Source: Posidoniimonas polymericola (GTDB lineage Bacteria > Planctomycetota > Planctomycetia > Pirellulales > Lacipirellulaceae). From it: a stretch of 64,000 nucleotides of DNA. Made by a program: the position numbers and the translations under genes. Location: assembly GCF_007859935.1 (NCBI RefSeq), contig NZ_SJPO01000006.1, positions 1-64,000 of the forward strand. Reading direction: 5' to 3'. Below, piece after piece: positions 17,937 through 28,135 of this stretch (positions are counted from its first letter, which is position 1; every line of letters starts with the position of its first letter). Below the pieces are notes generated by a model. That model was not told the DNA's origin, ran no database searches, and saw only the letters and a program-made list of their open reading frames with translations.

Positions 17937-18812
17937 CTAGTTCTGATGGAACCCATCCGACACGAACGCCAGCACGGTCGGCAGGGCCGATCGCCAGTAG
18001 CTCCAGCGGTGGCCGCCGTCGCGGACGCGGTACTCGTGCGGCACGCCCCGCTTCCGCATCGCGATGTGAACCAGCGAGTTGCCCTCGTACAGGAAATCAT
18101 CATCACCGCAGTCGATGTACCAGCGGACGTCGTCGCGTTGGTCGTCCGGCATGTTGTTAATGAGTTCGAGAATGGAGTACTTCTCGTAATGTGCGTCGAT
18201 CTGCTCCTCAGTCGCCTCGCCGCCCCCGCGGCGGCCCTTAAGTTCGTCCTTGCTGAGCGGGCCGGCGTAGGCGCTCAACGGGCAGGCCGAGGCAAACAGG
18301 TCCGGGTGACGCAAGGCGTAGATGAACGAGCCGTTACCCCCCATCGACAGCCCGGCCACGGCCCGGTAACGCTTTTCGCGGCGGATGCGGTACTCAGACT
18401 CGACGTGCGGCATCAGCTCTTCGATGAAGAAATCCTCGTAGCGGAAGTCTTCGCTGATGTGGTTCGTGTAGCCGCGGTGCGTCTCATCCGCGTTCGGCAT
18501 GACAATCACCATCGGCGTGGCCCGTCCGGCGTTGATCTCCCGGTCGGCGATGTTGAGGACCTCGCCGAATTGCACCCAGCCGGACTGGTCGTCGCCGGAG
18601 CCGTGCAGCAGGTACAGCACCGGGTAGCTCCGCTCCGACGCGTCGTAGTCGGGCGGCAGGTAGACGGCGAACTTGCGGGTCTCGCCGAGGATCTCGCTCT
18701 CGAGTGACAGGTCGTCGTACACCCGACCGGTCTGAGCCAGCAGCGTCTGAGGCACGATCGCCTGGCAAGTGAGAATGCAGAACAGAAGGCCCGCCAAAAA
18801 CCTGGTGCGCAT
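17937..18812 (-). CDS. Secreted alpha/beta-hydrolase esterase
   Basis: About 291 residues. The start at 18812 has AGGGA eight bases upstream and a signal peptide follows (MRTRFLAGLLFCILTCQAI to LLAQ). The fold matches the esterase D / XynZ-type feruloyl esterase family: YPVLYLLHGSGDDQSGW (oxyanion region), VIVMPNAD, the nucleophile elbow VAGLSMGGNGSF with its serine, a late Asp (WYIDCGDDDFLY) and the catalytic His in RDGGHRWSYW. It converges with the GH43-like gene 20 bp away; together they suggest breakdown of esterified polysaccharide. Substrate is inferred. Confidence 0.83.
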   Translation of the reverse strand: MRTRFLAGLLFCILTCQAIVPQTLLAQTGRVYDDLSLESEILGETRKFAVYLPPDYDASERSYPVLYLLHGSGDDQSGWVQFGEVLNIADREINAGRATPMVIVMPNADETHRGYTNHISEDFRYEDFFIEELMPHVESEYRIRREKRYRAVAGLSMGGNGSFIYALRHPDLFASACPLSAYAGPLSKDELKGRRGGGEATEEQIDAHYEKYSILELINNMPDDQRDDVRWYIDCGDDDFLYEGNSLVHIAMRKRGVPHEYRVRDGGHRWSYWRSALPTVLAFVSDGFHQN

Positions 18813-18953
18813 CAGATGATCCCTGGGGAGAAGGTTTTCGGCGGCTGGACCGCCGGTAGGCATTCCACGATAATAGAGATCAGGAGCAGAAACAATCATT
18901 GGCGCTACTCGCCGTGGCCGCCAGCCGCCCTCACCACGCACCAGGAGGCCCCT

Positions 18954-19271
18954 ATGCCCATCGCCGAAGACAAAGTCCGCGAATCACTGAAGCAGGTCAT
19001 CGACCCCGAGCTGTTCGTGAACATCGTCGACCTTGGCCTGGTGTACGAGGTCACGATCACCGAGACCGCCGAAGGCAAGTCGGACGTGGCGGTCGACATG
19101 ACGATGACCAGCCCCGCCTGCCCGGCCGCGCCGCAGATCCTCAGCCAGTCCAAGGACGCCATCGCCGGAATCGAGGAGGTTGGCGAGGTCGACATCAAGC
19201 TGGTGATGGAACCGGCCTGGAGCCCCGAACGCATGACCGAGGACGCCCGCGACCAGCTCGGCATCTTTTAA
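18954..19271 (+). CDS. sufT: MIP18/DUF59 Fe-S protein SufT
   Basis: A 105-residue DUF59 protein. The start at 18954 follows AGGAGG. The family core is LKQVIDPELFVNIVDLGLVY and DMTMTSPACPAA with the conserved cysteine. DUF59/SufT proteins help mature iron-sulfur proteins, in keeping with the suf operon 2.5 kb upstream. The ATP-grasp gene begins 29 bp after its stop, so the two may be co-transcribed. Confidence 0.88.
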   Translation: MPIAEDKVRESLKQVIDPELFVNIVDLGLVYEVTITETAEGKSDVAVDMTMTSPACPAAPQILSQSKDAIAGIEEVGEVDIKLVMEPAWSPERMTEDARDQLGIF

Positions 19272-19300
19272 GCAGCGCAGGGGCCCCGCAGGGCTCGCCC

Positions 19301-20320
19301 ATGAAGGTGCTGATCTACGAATGGGTGTCGGGCGGCGGCCTGCTCGGCGAGGACGGCCCGCTGCCGGCGTCGCTGCTGCGCGAGGGGACCGCGATGGCGC
19401 GGTCGGTCGGCGAGGACTTCGCCAGGCTGCCCGGCGCCGAGGTCGCGCTGCTCCGCGACATCCGCGTGATGGGCCTGAATGCGAAGGGCTGCAAACTGAT
19501 TGGTGTCGACAGCCCAAGCGAACGTGACGAGGTGCTGGACCAGCAGATGCGTTCGGCCGACGCGGTGCTGCTGATCGCCCCGGAGACCGACGGCCACCTG
19601 CTGCGGCTGTGCCGCGAGGCCGAGTCGCTCGGGGCGCGGCTGATCTCCCCTGGCAGCGAGTTCATCGCGATCGCCGCCAACAAGATGGACACCGCCCAGC
19701 GGCTCGCAGCCGCCGGGGTCCGTGTGCCCGATGGCGTGCTCGTCGACGAGGGAGAGCCACTGCCAACGGACCACCCGTACCCGGCCGTGATCAAGCCGAT
19801 CGACGGGGCGGGCTCGGAGGACACGTACCTGATGTACGACAGCAGCGAGACGCCACCCCCGTACGCGTGGGCGCGTAGGCTGGAGCCGTTCATCAACGGC
19901 ATGGCGGCGAGCGTTGCGGTGCTGCTGGGCGAGGCCGGCCCGAAGCCACTGATGCCGTGCCGCCAGCGTCTGTCGGCCGACGGCAGGTTCCGCTACCTGG
20001 GCGGGTCGGCGCCGCTCGCCCCGGGGCTGGTGAAGCGGGCCCAGCAGCTCTCGCTCGACGCGGTCCGCGCGATGCCCCCTGCCAGCGGCTACGTCGGCCT
20101 CGACCTGGTGCTCGGCGCCGACCCGACCGGGACCGAAGACTACGTCATCGAGATCAACCCCCGACTCACCACGTCGTACGCGGGCCTCAGGTTCGCTGCC
20201 CGTACCAGCCTGGCCGAGGCGATGGTCCATGCGGCCCGGGGCGAGTCGACAAACCTGGCGTTCGACGAGCGGCCCATCTTGTTCGACCCCGACGGCATCG
20301 TGAGTTACCTAGACGAATGA
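19301..20320 (+). CDS. mfnD: ATP-grasp ligase, MfnD-like (methanofuran biosynthesis)
   Basis: A 339-residue ATP-grasp protein. The start MKVLIYEWVSGGGL at 19301 is followed by an N-terminal Rossmann-like region (VLLIAPETDGHLLRLC), the ATP-grasp core (NKMDTAQRLAAAGVRVPDG, YPAVIKPIDGAGSEDTYL) and the metal-binding end YVIEINPRLTTSYAGLR. This layout is that of the tyramine-glutamate ligase MfnD and the related ATP-grasp proteins of tetrahydromethanopterin-linked C1 gene clusters. Its stop overlaps the next start by ATGA (20317-20320). The two following genes match other enzymes of methanofuran synthesis, which is the main reason for the specific call. The substrate is inferred. Confidence 0.7.
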   Translation: MKVLIYEWVSGGGLLGEDGPLPASLLREGTAMARSVGEDFARLPGAEVALLRDIRVMGLNAKGCKLIGVDSPSERDEVLDQQMRSADAVLLIAPETDGHLLRLCREAESLGARLISPGSEFIAIAANKMDTAQRLAAAGVRVPDGVLVDEGEPLPTDHPYPAVIKPIDGAGSEDTYLMYDSSETPPPYAWARRLEPFINGMAASVAVLLGEAGPKPLMPCRQRLSADGRFRYLGGSAPLAPGLVKRAQQLSLDAVRAMPPASGYVGLDLVLGADPTGTEDYVIEINPRLTTSYAGLRFAARTSLAEAMVHAARGESTNLAFDERPILFDPDGIVSYLDE

Positions 20321-21375
20321 ACACAGCCGCGCCATGGCTGGGCCTGGACGTCGGCGGCGCCAACCTCAAGGCGGCGACCACGGCTGGGTTTGCGGCGCAG
20401 ACCGAGTTCCCACTGTGGCAGCGTCCGAACGAATTGGCGGCCGCGATTGCGGAGCTCATCGCTTCGGCGCCGCCGTGCCGCGGCGTCGCCGCCACGATGA
20501 CCGGCGAGTTGGCGGACTGCTACGCGTCGAAGCGGGAGGGTGTCGCCGCTATCGCCGACGCGCTGACGGAGGCGGCGGGACCGACGCCCGTGCGCGTCTA
20601 CGATCTGACGTTGAGCGGCTTCATCGGCCCCGACCAGGCAGCCAATCACGTCCGCGGCGTCGCGGCCGGCAACTGGCACGCGTTGGCGACTGCCTGCGGA
20701 AGACTTGCTCGGAAGCCGGGCGTGCTGATCGACGTCGGCTCGACGACAACTGACGTTGTGCGGTTCGCTCCTAGTGGCGTTCTAAGCAACTCGGTCACCG
20801 ACACCGACCGGCTCCTATCTGGTGAGCTGTTGTACCAAGGCGTGGGCCGCACGCCGGTCGCGGCGCTGACACACACCCTGCCGCTCGACGGCCGCGAGTG
20901 CCCGGTCGCCGCCGAGTTGTTCGCCACGACCGCCGACGCCGCGGTGCTGCTAGGTTTGATGCCCGAGTCCAACACACTCGGCGCCGACGGCCGGCCCCTG
21001 ACGCGGGCGTGTTCTGCTGCGCGACTGGCAAGAATGATCTGCGCCGACGCAGGAGATTTGACGAGCGAGCAGATTACCCGCCTGGCACAAGACGTAATGG
21101 GCGCCCTGAAGCATCGCCTTGCTGACGCACTCCGCCACCTCCAGGCGAGCAGCGATGGCTTCTTCGTGGTATCCGGGGCCGGGGAATGGCTGGCCCGTCA
21201 GGCAGTCGCGAACGTGGCGCCGGCTGCCGAGGTCACAACGCTCAGCTCGCTCGTCGGCGAGGCCGCGAGCGTCTGTGCGCCGGCCTGGGCAGTGGCTTTC
21301 CTCGCCGGTGAGGGGGCGGCTTTCCTCGCCGGTGAGGGGGCGGCTTTCCTCGCCGGTGAGGGGGCCATCACATGA
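20317..21375 (+). CDS. mfnF: Hydantoinase/oxoprolinase-family H4MPT-linked protein, MfnF-like
   Basis: A 352-residue ASKHA-fold protein: WLGLDVGGANLKAATTAG (phosphate 1), GVAATMTGELADCYASKREG, and GVLIDVGSTTTDVVRF (phosphate 2), then FFVVSGAGEWLAR. It is the type named as a probable H4MPT-linked C1 transfer pathway protein; in methanogens the relative MfnF joins the aminomethylfuran diphosphate to (glutamyl)tyramine. It is translationally coupled to the genes before and after (ATGA at 20317-20320 and 21372-21375). The C-terminus is extended by three copies of AFLAGEGA, encoded by a 24-bp tandem repeat, which looks recent and dispensable. Confidence 0.75.
   Translation: MNTAAPWLGLDVGGANLKAATTAGFAAQTEFPLWQRPNELAAAIAELIASAPPCRGVAATMTGELADCYASKREGVAAIADALTEAAGPTPVRVYDLTLSGFIGPDQAANHVRGVAAGNWHALATACGRLARKPGVLIDVGSTTTDVVRFAPSGVLSNSVTDTDRLLSGELLYQGVGRTPVAALTHTLPLDGRECPVAAELFATTADAAVLLGLMPESNTLGADGRPLTRACSAARLARMICADAGDLTSEQITRLAQDVMGALKHRLADALRHLQASSDGFFVVSGAGEWLARQAVANVAPAAEVTTLSSLVGEAASVCAPAWAVAFLAGEGAAFLAGEGAAFLAGEGAIT
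21294..21365 (+). repeat. 24-bp tandem repeat, three perfect copies
   Basis: Copies lie at 21294-21317, 21318-21341 and 21342-21365. The unit keeps the frame and adds eight residues per copy to the C-terminus of the MfnF-like protein, ending seven bases before the next gene starts. Confidence 0.95.
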
Positions 21376-21932
21376 CGCTCCCCCTGCGCGTAGTGAAGGT
21401 TGGCGGCAGCCTCCTGGACCGGCCCCCCGCCATGGAGCAACTGCCCGACTGGATTCAATCTGCCCGAGCTACCCACCGCCTGTTGTTCATTTGCGGCGGG
21501 GGGGCGCCGGTCGACTGGCTGCGGGAGCAAACCGCCAGGGGCAAGCTAGACGAAACCGAAGCCCACTGGGAGGCGATCCGGCAGATGGACTACAACGCCG
21601 ATTGCCTGTCGTCGATCTTCGGACTCCCCGAAGTCGAGCTCGCCGACTCACCGGTCGTCGAGGGCGCTGCTGTAGGCATCGTCGACCGCTTTCTCAACGA
21701 AGTCGAGCCACACCTTGAGGGCGTTCGCCTGCCGGTCGGGTGGCAGGTGACTAGCGACTCGATCGCGGCGCGGGTCGCATCGGTCTACAACGCCGAGCTG
21801 GTGTTGCTGAAGTCATGCCCGCCGCCGAGTGAACCGTCTGACCACGCGAGTCTCGCCCAGCAGGGCTACGTCGACGACTTTTTCCCGGCGGCCTCACTCG
21901 GGCTGCGGCAGGTTCTCTTTGAGACGCTCTAG
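21372..21932 (+). CDS. mfnE: Amino-acid-kinase family protein, MfnE-like
   Basis: A short (186-residue) amino-acid-kinase fold protein: VVKVGGSLLDRP with the phosphate-binding Lys and Gly pair, FICGGGAPVDWL, and VTSDSIAARVASVYNAELVLLKSCP. In methanogens MfnE of this superfamily phosphorylates aminomethylfuran phosphate to the diphosphate used by MfnF. The gene is coupled by ATGA overlap to the MfnF-like gene. Its last 39 bases overlap the convergent HtrA-like gene on the minus strand. The family is clear; the specific substrate is inferred from the neighbourhood. Confidence 0.65.
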   Translation: MTLPLRVVKVGGSLLDRPPAMEQLPDWIQSARATHRLLFICGGGAPVDWLREQTARGKLDETEAHWEAIRQMDYNADCLSSIFGLPEVELADSPVVEGAAVGIVDRFLNEVEPHLEGVRLPVGWQVTSDSIAARVASVYNAELVLLKSCPPPSEPSDHASLAQQGYVDDFFPAASLGLRQVLFETL

Positions 21933-23003
21933 CATCGAAGGCTGGCGGGGCTCGGGCCGTGGCAGCTCGGAGGCGGCGACCAGCTGCAGTTTGAGCGTGA
22001 GTCCCTGCTCGCCCCGCAGCAGGCCAACTGTCAGCTCATCGCCTGCATCGTGCGGGCCGAGGGCGATGCGGAACTGCTTCAGGTTCGCCACCGACTCACC
22101 GTCAACCGACGTGATGCGGTCGCCGGCCTGCAGGCCCGCCTTCTCACCCGGCCCACCCTTGAGCGCGGCGGTGACGACCGGCGCCTCCGTGTACTCGTTG
22201 CCAGGACGGAACGCCAAACCGGCCCGGCCGGCGTGGATGTCGTCGCCTTCCTGCATCCTAGGGAGACGCTCGAGGATGTCTTCCAGTGGCGTGGCAAACC
22301 CGATGCCCGAATCGTACCACTCGGCGCCGCCGGCCGGGTCGCCTGGTTCCCCCGCGGGGCAGAGAACCCCAAGAACCCGGCCGCGAAGGTCGACCAGCAG
22401 CCCGCCGTAGTTGGCGGGCGACACGGCGGCGTCGGTCTGCACGGCGCGGCCGAGCCGCCGGTTCGCGGCGCTCACCACCCCGACCGATACGTTTGGGCTG
22501 GCCGGGTCGTAGGCGACGCCCACGCCGATGGCGGTCTCGCCGGGGAGTGCGTCCGAACGTGGCTCGAGCGGAGGGGCTTCGAAGGGGGCGTCCTCCGATA
22601 ATCGGAGCAGCGCCGTGTGCCGGCTGTGATCGATGCTCGTGAGCGACGCGGACCGCGTATCACCATTGGCGAAAGCAACCACCGTCACGTCGGGACGGCG
22701 TTCGAGGCCGAAACTACTTGTGATGATCCAGCGGGGGTCGAGCAGCACGCCGCTCATCGCCCCGGACGCATTGCGTCCGAGCCCACGGTAGTCGCCAATG
22801 ACGCGGACCTGCACGAGCGCTGGCGAGACCCGGCCCACAGCCGCCTGGACCGCCTCGGCGTAGAGCCCGGCTAGCTCGCGGGGGTCTTGGGTTGCCTGCT
22901 CCGGTGGAGCGGTGTCGCCGCTAGGGTCTAAAGTCTGCCCAGTTGCCGACGTGGCTAGCAGCATCCAGCCGCACATCGCAAGGCGGGTGTTCGGTCGTCT
23001 CAT
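21894..23003 (-). CDS. Catalytically dead HtrA-like protein with PDZ domain (second pseudoprotease)
   Basis: A 369-residue trypsin-fold/PDZ protein with an N-terminal signal peptide. Its fold is easily aligned with the active HtrA of the same operon (25713-24049), but all three catalytic positions are changed: the His of TNFHVV is Phe98 (TSSFGL), the Asp of DPPGDVAL is His129 (DHSRHTAL), and the Ser of NPGNSGG is Tyr199 (SPANYGG). The PDZ domain (about 270-345, VVTAALKGGPGEKAGLQAGD) is intact. It is the last gene of the block, joined to the preceding one by a 4-nt overlap. It probably binds rather than cleaves; a role as regulator of the active paralogue is an inference. Confidence 0.8.
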   Translation of the reverse strand: MRRPNTRLAMCGWMLLATSATGQTLDPSGDTAPPEQATQDPRELAGLYAEAVQAAVGRVSPALVQVRVIGDYRGLGRNASGAMSGVLLDPRWIITSSFGLERRPDVTVVAFANGDTRSASLTSIDHSRHTALLRLSEDAPFEAPPLEPRSDALPGETAIGVGVAYDPASPNVSVGVVSAANRRLGRAVQTDAAVSPANYGGLLVDLRGRVLGVLCPAGEPGDPAGGAEWYDSGIGFATPLEDILERLPRMQEGDDIHAGRAGLAFRPGNEYTEAPVVTAALKGGPGEKAGLQAGDRITSVDGESVANLKQFRIALGPHDAGDELTVGLLRGEQGLTLKLQLVAASELPRPEPRQPSMLERLKENLPQPE

Positions 23004-24048
23004 GACGCCTCCTGGGCGGGCAGAACGATCTCGATCAGTTGGCCTTCTCGCTCGACCGTCAGCCGCAACTGCTTGGTTCCTCGCGTCTGGCTCCGCACGG
23101 TGAGCACTCGCAAAGACTCGCTAACGGTGGCCGTGACAAGGTTGTCGACCATCACCACCAGGTCATCGGACTGCATCCCGGCCTGCTGGGCGGCGGAACC
23201 CGTGCGGACCAGTTCTACGTAGGGTGGCGTCCGTGGGGCGATGTCCTCCACTAGGGCGAAGCCCCACTGATCGAGCGGGCTCACCAGCGCCGCCGGAACC
23301 GGGTCGGCGCCGCGGATCTGCTCGCCCTGCACGATGCGTTGGGCGCTCGCGGCGACCTGGGAGGCCGGGATCGCGTAGTTCAGCCAACCGCCGGTGACGC
23401 GTCCTTCGACTTCATTGCCGATCATCCCAACCGGCCGGCCTTGGTAGTCGGTCAGCAGGCCGCCGGCCGCGCCCGGGTTGCTGGTGACCGAGTCGACCAG
23501 CAGCACGCGGTCGCTGCCACGCGGGGCGGAGAATCCAAACGCAATCTCACGCGGCGTCACGGCCGAGAGGTGCGTCCGCATAACCGATCCAGGCTCTGCG
23601 CCGGCCGCGATGTTGAACAGGTTGCTGAACGCGAGCAGCGGCTCGCCGGGCTGTGGCTCGTGGGGGCGGCTCAGGTCGATCGCGGTGAGCGACTCGCCGG
23701 CCGGGTCGAACTCGACCACCGCGACCCGCAGCAGCGGATCGGCCCCGACCACCCGCCCGGCGTAGCGGTCCCCGCTCGCCAGCACCACGGTGACCTCGCC
23801 CTGTTCGAGGACCAGGCTGTCGGCGGTCACGACGCGTCCCTTCTCGCCGGCGATGAAGCCAGACTGGTAGGCCTCGATCCCTTGGATGCCTCCGGCGCCG
23901 TAGACCTTGACCAGCGACTGCTGCACACGGTCGAGTACGTCGGGCGGCGCCGACTGCGCGGATGCGTCCCCAGCGACGAGCAGCACCAACGCAAATGCCA
24001 ACAGACCGCGGCTGGCGGCAGCCGCCAATAGTAAAGCCCATCGAGGCG

Positions 24049-24052
<4 letters not shown>
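23000..24052 (-). CDS. Catalytically dead HtrA-like protein with PDZ domain (first pseudoprotease)
   Basis: A 350-residue protein with a signal peptide (LLAFALVLLVAGDASAQ). It is a second degenerate copy of the HtrA fold: His becomes Ser79 (VVTADSLV), Asp becomes Arg109 (DPLLRVAVV) and Ser becomes Ala196 (NPGAAGGLL). A PDZ-like domain lies at about 255-345 (VELVRTGSAAQQAGMQSDDL). Start and stop overlap both neighbours by ATGA, so the three proteins are likely made in fixed ratio. Loss of the whole triad in two different ways argues for retained non-enzymatic function. Confidence 0.8.
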
Positions 24053-25713
<1,661 letters not shown>

Positions 25714-25718
25714 GGGCC

Positions 25719-26975
25719 CTACTTGGTGAATCGTGCGTTGCCCAGGTGGAGGTTGTCGCCCGCGTCGCCGCCTTCGCCAAAGTCGACCTCGAGGGTCACC
25801 GCGCCGGCTCCGGCGATCGGGACCTCCAACTCGTAGGGGGCGTCGCCGGTGGTGATGGCGCGGGTCAGCACCTCCTGGCCGTCGACGCTGACCTGCAGCA
25901 CGATGTTCGCCCGCACGCGGGGCGCCGGGTCGAGACCGACCGTAGCCCGCAGCCAGTTGAAGCCGGCGGGCGCCGCGTAGCTGACCTCGCCGTGGCTGCG
26001 GATGGCGAGGCCACGCGCGAAACGCACGATCCGCCCGTCCTCGCCGCGGATCGTTAGCGGCCCGCCGTCGTAGGCCTGGTCGCCCCGCGCGCCGCCCCAC
26101 TCCTTGAGCAGGGCGACGTCGCCCGGGGGGGCGAAGTACGGCCGCCACTCGTCGACGATCGGCTGCTGGTCGCTCAACGACTGCACGCCGCCGCGCGAGT
26201 AGTCGAGCGCACGAACCTCCGCCAGCGGCAGGGTGACCGTCTCGCCGATCGGGAGCGAGACTTCCAGCCGCTCGCCATCGACGAGCCGCGCCGATTCGCC
26301 GTGCAGCTCGGCGCCGCCGAACAGCACCCGCAGCCGATCGGGGACGCTGGCGGCCGCCGGCCGGAACAGCACGCCGCCGTAGACGCGTTCGCGTTTCACC
26401 TGGACCGGTTCACCATCTAGCTCGATGGTGACCGCGGCGTCGGAAACGGCGGTAATGATCCCCTCGACGAAGTCGAGCGTCTGGCCGTCGCGTCGCTTGA
26501 CGACAATCAGGTCGGCGGTCGCCTCGGTCTGGCGGATCCGACGCCACTGGTCGGCCAGCTCCGGCGTGGCGAGATGAAACACGAACGAAGCCAGTTGCTC
26601 GAACGACGCCTCGATGCGGCGGGTCGGCCCCAACGACAGCGGCGGCGCCAGCTCGGCCTGGAAGCGGCCGTCGGCGACCGCGAGCGACGTGGCCGGCAAC
26701 ACCGACCCGCTCACCAGCTCAATCCGCCCCAGCCCCTCGTCGGCCATCGACGCCGCCCGCCCCTGCAGCCTGAGCCAGTGGATCGATCCGGTCGCCACCT
26801 CGACCGGGCCCTCACTAGTTACGATCCGAACCGTGTCGGGGGTGATCGCGTCGACGGCGCCGACAAATTCTTCACCGTTCAGAGTGAGCACCGCTGCGTC
26901 CTCGGCAAGCAACGGCGAGACCATCGCGCACAGCACAGCCCCGCAGAGTCGAGTTGCCCAGGGCTTGCCGCTCAA
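25719..26975 (-). CDS. Secreted NPCBM/NEW2-domain protein
   Basis: About 418 residues. I choose a TTG start at 26975, overlapping the previous stop as TTGA, because AGGAGG lies seven bases upstream and a signal peptide follows directly (KPWATRLCGAVLCAMVSPLL). The N-terminal half contains repeated SH3-like strands (VLTLNGEEFVGAVDAITPDT and a similar segment near 175). The C-terminal part (about 300-418) is an NPCBM-like carbohydrate-binding jelly roll: FARGLAIRSHGEVSYAAP, LRATVGLDP and VLQVSVDGQEV. It sits between a Q-rich secreted protein and the HtrA trio. It may bind cell-surface glycans; the partner is unknown. Confidence 0.75.
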   Translation of the reverse strand: MSGKPWATRLCGAVLCAMVSPLLAEDAAVLTLNGEEFVGAVDAITPDTVRIVTSEGPVEVATGSIHWLRLQGRAASMADEGLGRIELVSGSVLPATSLAVADGRFQAELAPPLSLGPTRRIEASFEQLASFVFHLATPELADQWRRIRQTEATADLIVVKRRDGQTLDFVEGIITAVSDAAVTIELDGEPVQVKRERVYGGVLFRPAAASVPDRLRVLFGGAELHGESARLVDGERLEVSLPIGETVTLPLAEVRALDYSRGGVQSLSDQQPIVDEWRPYFAPPGDVALLKEWGGARGDQAYDGGPLTIRGEDGRIVRFARGLAIRSHGEVSYAAPAGFNWLRATVGLDPAPRVRANIVLQVSVDGQEVLTRAITTGDAPYELEVPIAGAGAVTLEVDFGEGGDAGDNLHLGNARFTK

Positions 26976-27976
26976 CGGTCGCCCTCCTGGTCGTCGGGGG
27001 ATGTTGCGAGCGAGCGGAAGTAGTCCTCGATGACTGAGCGGTAGTGCGCAGGGAAGTCTCGGATGATCTGCTGGGCGACACGCTCGCGTTCGGCGGGCGG
27101 CAGCGCGCCCCAATCACCGCCGGGCGGGATCTCTCGCTCGTCCACCTCGCCCGGCCCCTTCAGTTCGCCGGGCCGGCTGTCGGGCATAGGCTGCGCGGAG
27201 CTCCCCTGTCCCCCCTGCGCGATCTGTTGCTGTTGTTGCTGCTGCTTCTGTTGTTCCTTACGTTGTTCTTCGATCTGCTCAATCATCTTGTCGAGCGAGT
27301 CGATGACTTCCTGCTGCAGCTCCTGGTTTTGTTCGCCGGGTTCCCCCAACGCCAGCCGGCGTTCGACATCGCTCATCTGGTGGGTGATGTGGTCGATCGA
27401 CCCGGCCTTGTGGTTGGCGGCGTCGCGGCCAATCAGCTCGGCCAACTCCCGCACACGTCGGAAGCCGGGCTGCTCGAATCGGAGGACCTCTGCCGCCGCA
27501 TCGCCCGCGTCGACCATGCTGACAAGTTGGTGGTTTGCGACCGCGCGGTAATGCCAGTAGAGGATCGGGGAGCTCGAGTCGTCCGGCGCGACGAATTCCA
27601 ACCATCCCAGGCATGGCTCGTACCTGCGGCCCGCGGCGAACTCCGCGGCGACGCGGAGCGCCAGGTCGCTGGTAAGCCGGCTGTCGGTGTCGACGCTGCT
27701 AGCGAGCGCCGTGGGGGATTCGAGCGGGTGGCCGGCGTCGACCGCCGCCATCACCTGGGCCGCCAGCGGAACGTCTGCCGCGAGCTTGCGAATCTGCGCG
27801 TCGAGCTGCTCCAGCGAGAGCGATCGGGCGGGGTTCGACTCCCCGCTGTTAGCGGCCAGATCGGGTGTGGCGCCTTCGGCGGCCAGCCCTGGCGTCGCTA
27901 GGAGCATAGCGCCCCACAGCAGCAGGCCCGACCGCGGTCGGACGCTGAGCGGGAAATTTGGTGTGGGGAACTCCAT
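26972..27976 (-). CDS. Q-rich secreted protein of the HtrA block, unknown function
   Basis: A 334-residue protein starting at 27976 with GAGG six bases upstream. A signal peptide-like segment (SGLLLWGAMLLATPGLAAEG) is followed by a helical region (about 50-215) and a coiled coil ending in a glutamine run (KQQQQQQQI). A Pro/Gly linker and a C-terminal helix pair (VAQQIIRDFPAHYRSVIEDY) follow. Comparable proteins occur in planctomycete MoxR-linked operons, but I cannot give a function. It is the first gene after a possible terminator and has its own candidate promoter. Confidence 0.7.
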   Translation of the reverse strand: MEFPTPNFPLSVRPRSGLLLWGAMLLATPGLAAEGATPDLAANSGESNPARSLSLEQLDAQIRKLAADVPLAAQVMAAVDAGHPLESPTALASSVDTDSRLTSDLALRVAAEFAAGRRYEPCLGWLEFVAPDDSSSPILYWHYRAVANHQLVSMVDAGDAAAEVLRFEQPGFRRVRELAELIGRDAANHKAGSIDHITHQMSDVERRLALGEPGEQNQELQQEVIDSLDKMIEQIEEQRKEQQKQQQQQQQIAQGGQGSSAQPMPDSRPGELKGPGEVDEREIPPGGDWGALPPAERERVAQQIIRDFPAHYRSVIEDYFRSLATSPDDQEGDR

Positions 27977-28013
27977 AAGGGACCTCTTCCTCCTCCCGCG
28001 CCTGCTAACCTCT

Positions 28014-28042
28014 AGTATCGGTTATCTCTACAAACGCGACAA
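28014..28042 (-). promoter_or_regulatory. Candidate internal promoter
   Basis: On the minus strand TTGTCG (28042-28037), 17 bp, GATACT (28019-28014), each matching four of six consensus bases. It lies about 38 bp upstream of the ATG at 27976 and just downstream of a terminator-like hairpin. Confidence 0.4.
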
Positions 28043-28099
28043 CGCGAATCCGGGAGAGAATCTAGCGGTTTGCCCGTTCTCGACGCGGTGGGGCGAAAA

Positions 28100-28133
28100 C
28101 CCGCCAGGGGTCAGGCCCGCACGTACTGGCGGG
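28100..28133 (-). terminator. Terminator-like hairpin dividing the MoxR block
   Basis: Two bases after the stop of the coiled-coil gene, the minus strand reads CCCGCCAG, an 18-nt loop, CTGGCGGG and then TTTT. The 8-bp GC stem plus short T run is a modest intrinsic terminator. Confidence 0.45.
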
Positions 28134-28135
28134 AT

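Noticed and set aside
21294-21365. Possible CRISPR-like array
   Set aside because: The three 24-bp copies are contiguous without spacers and are in frame in a gene.
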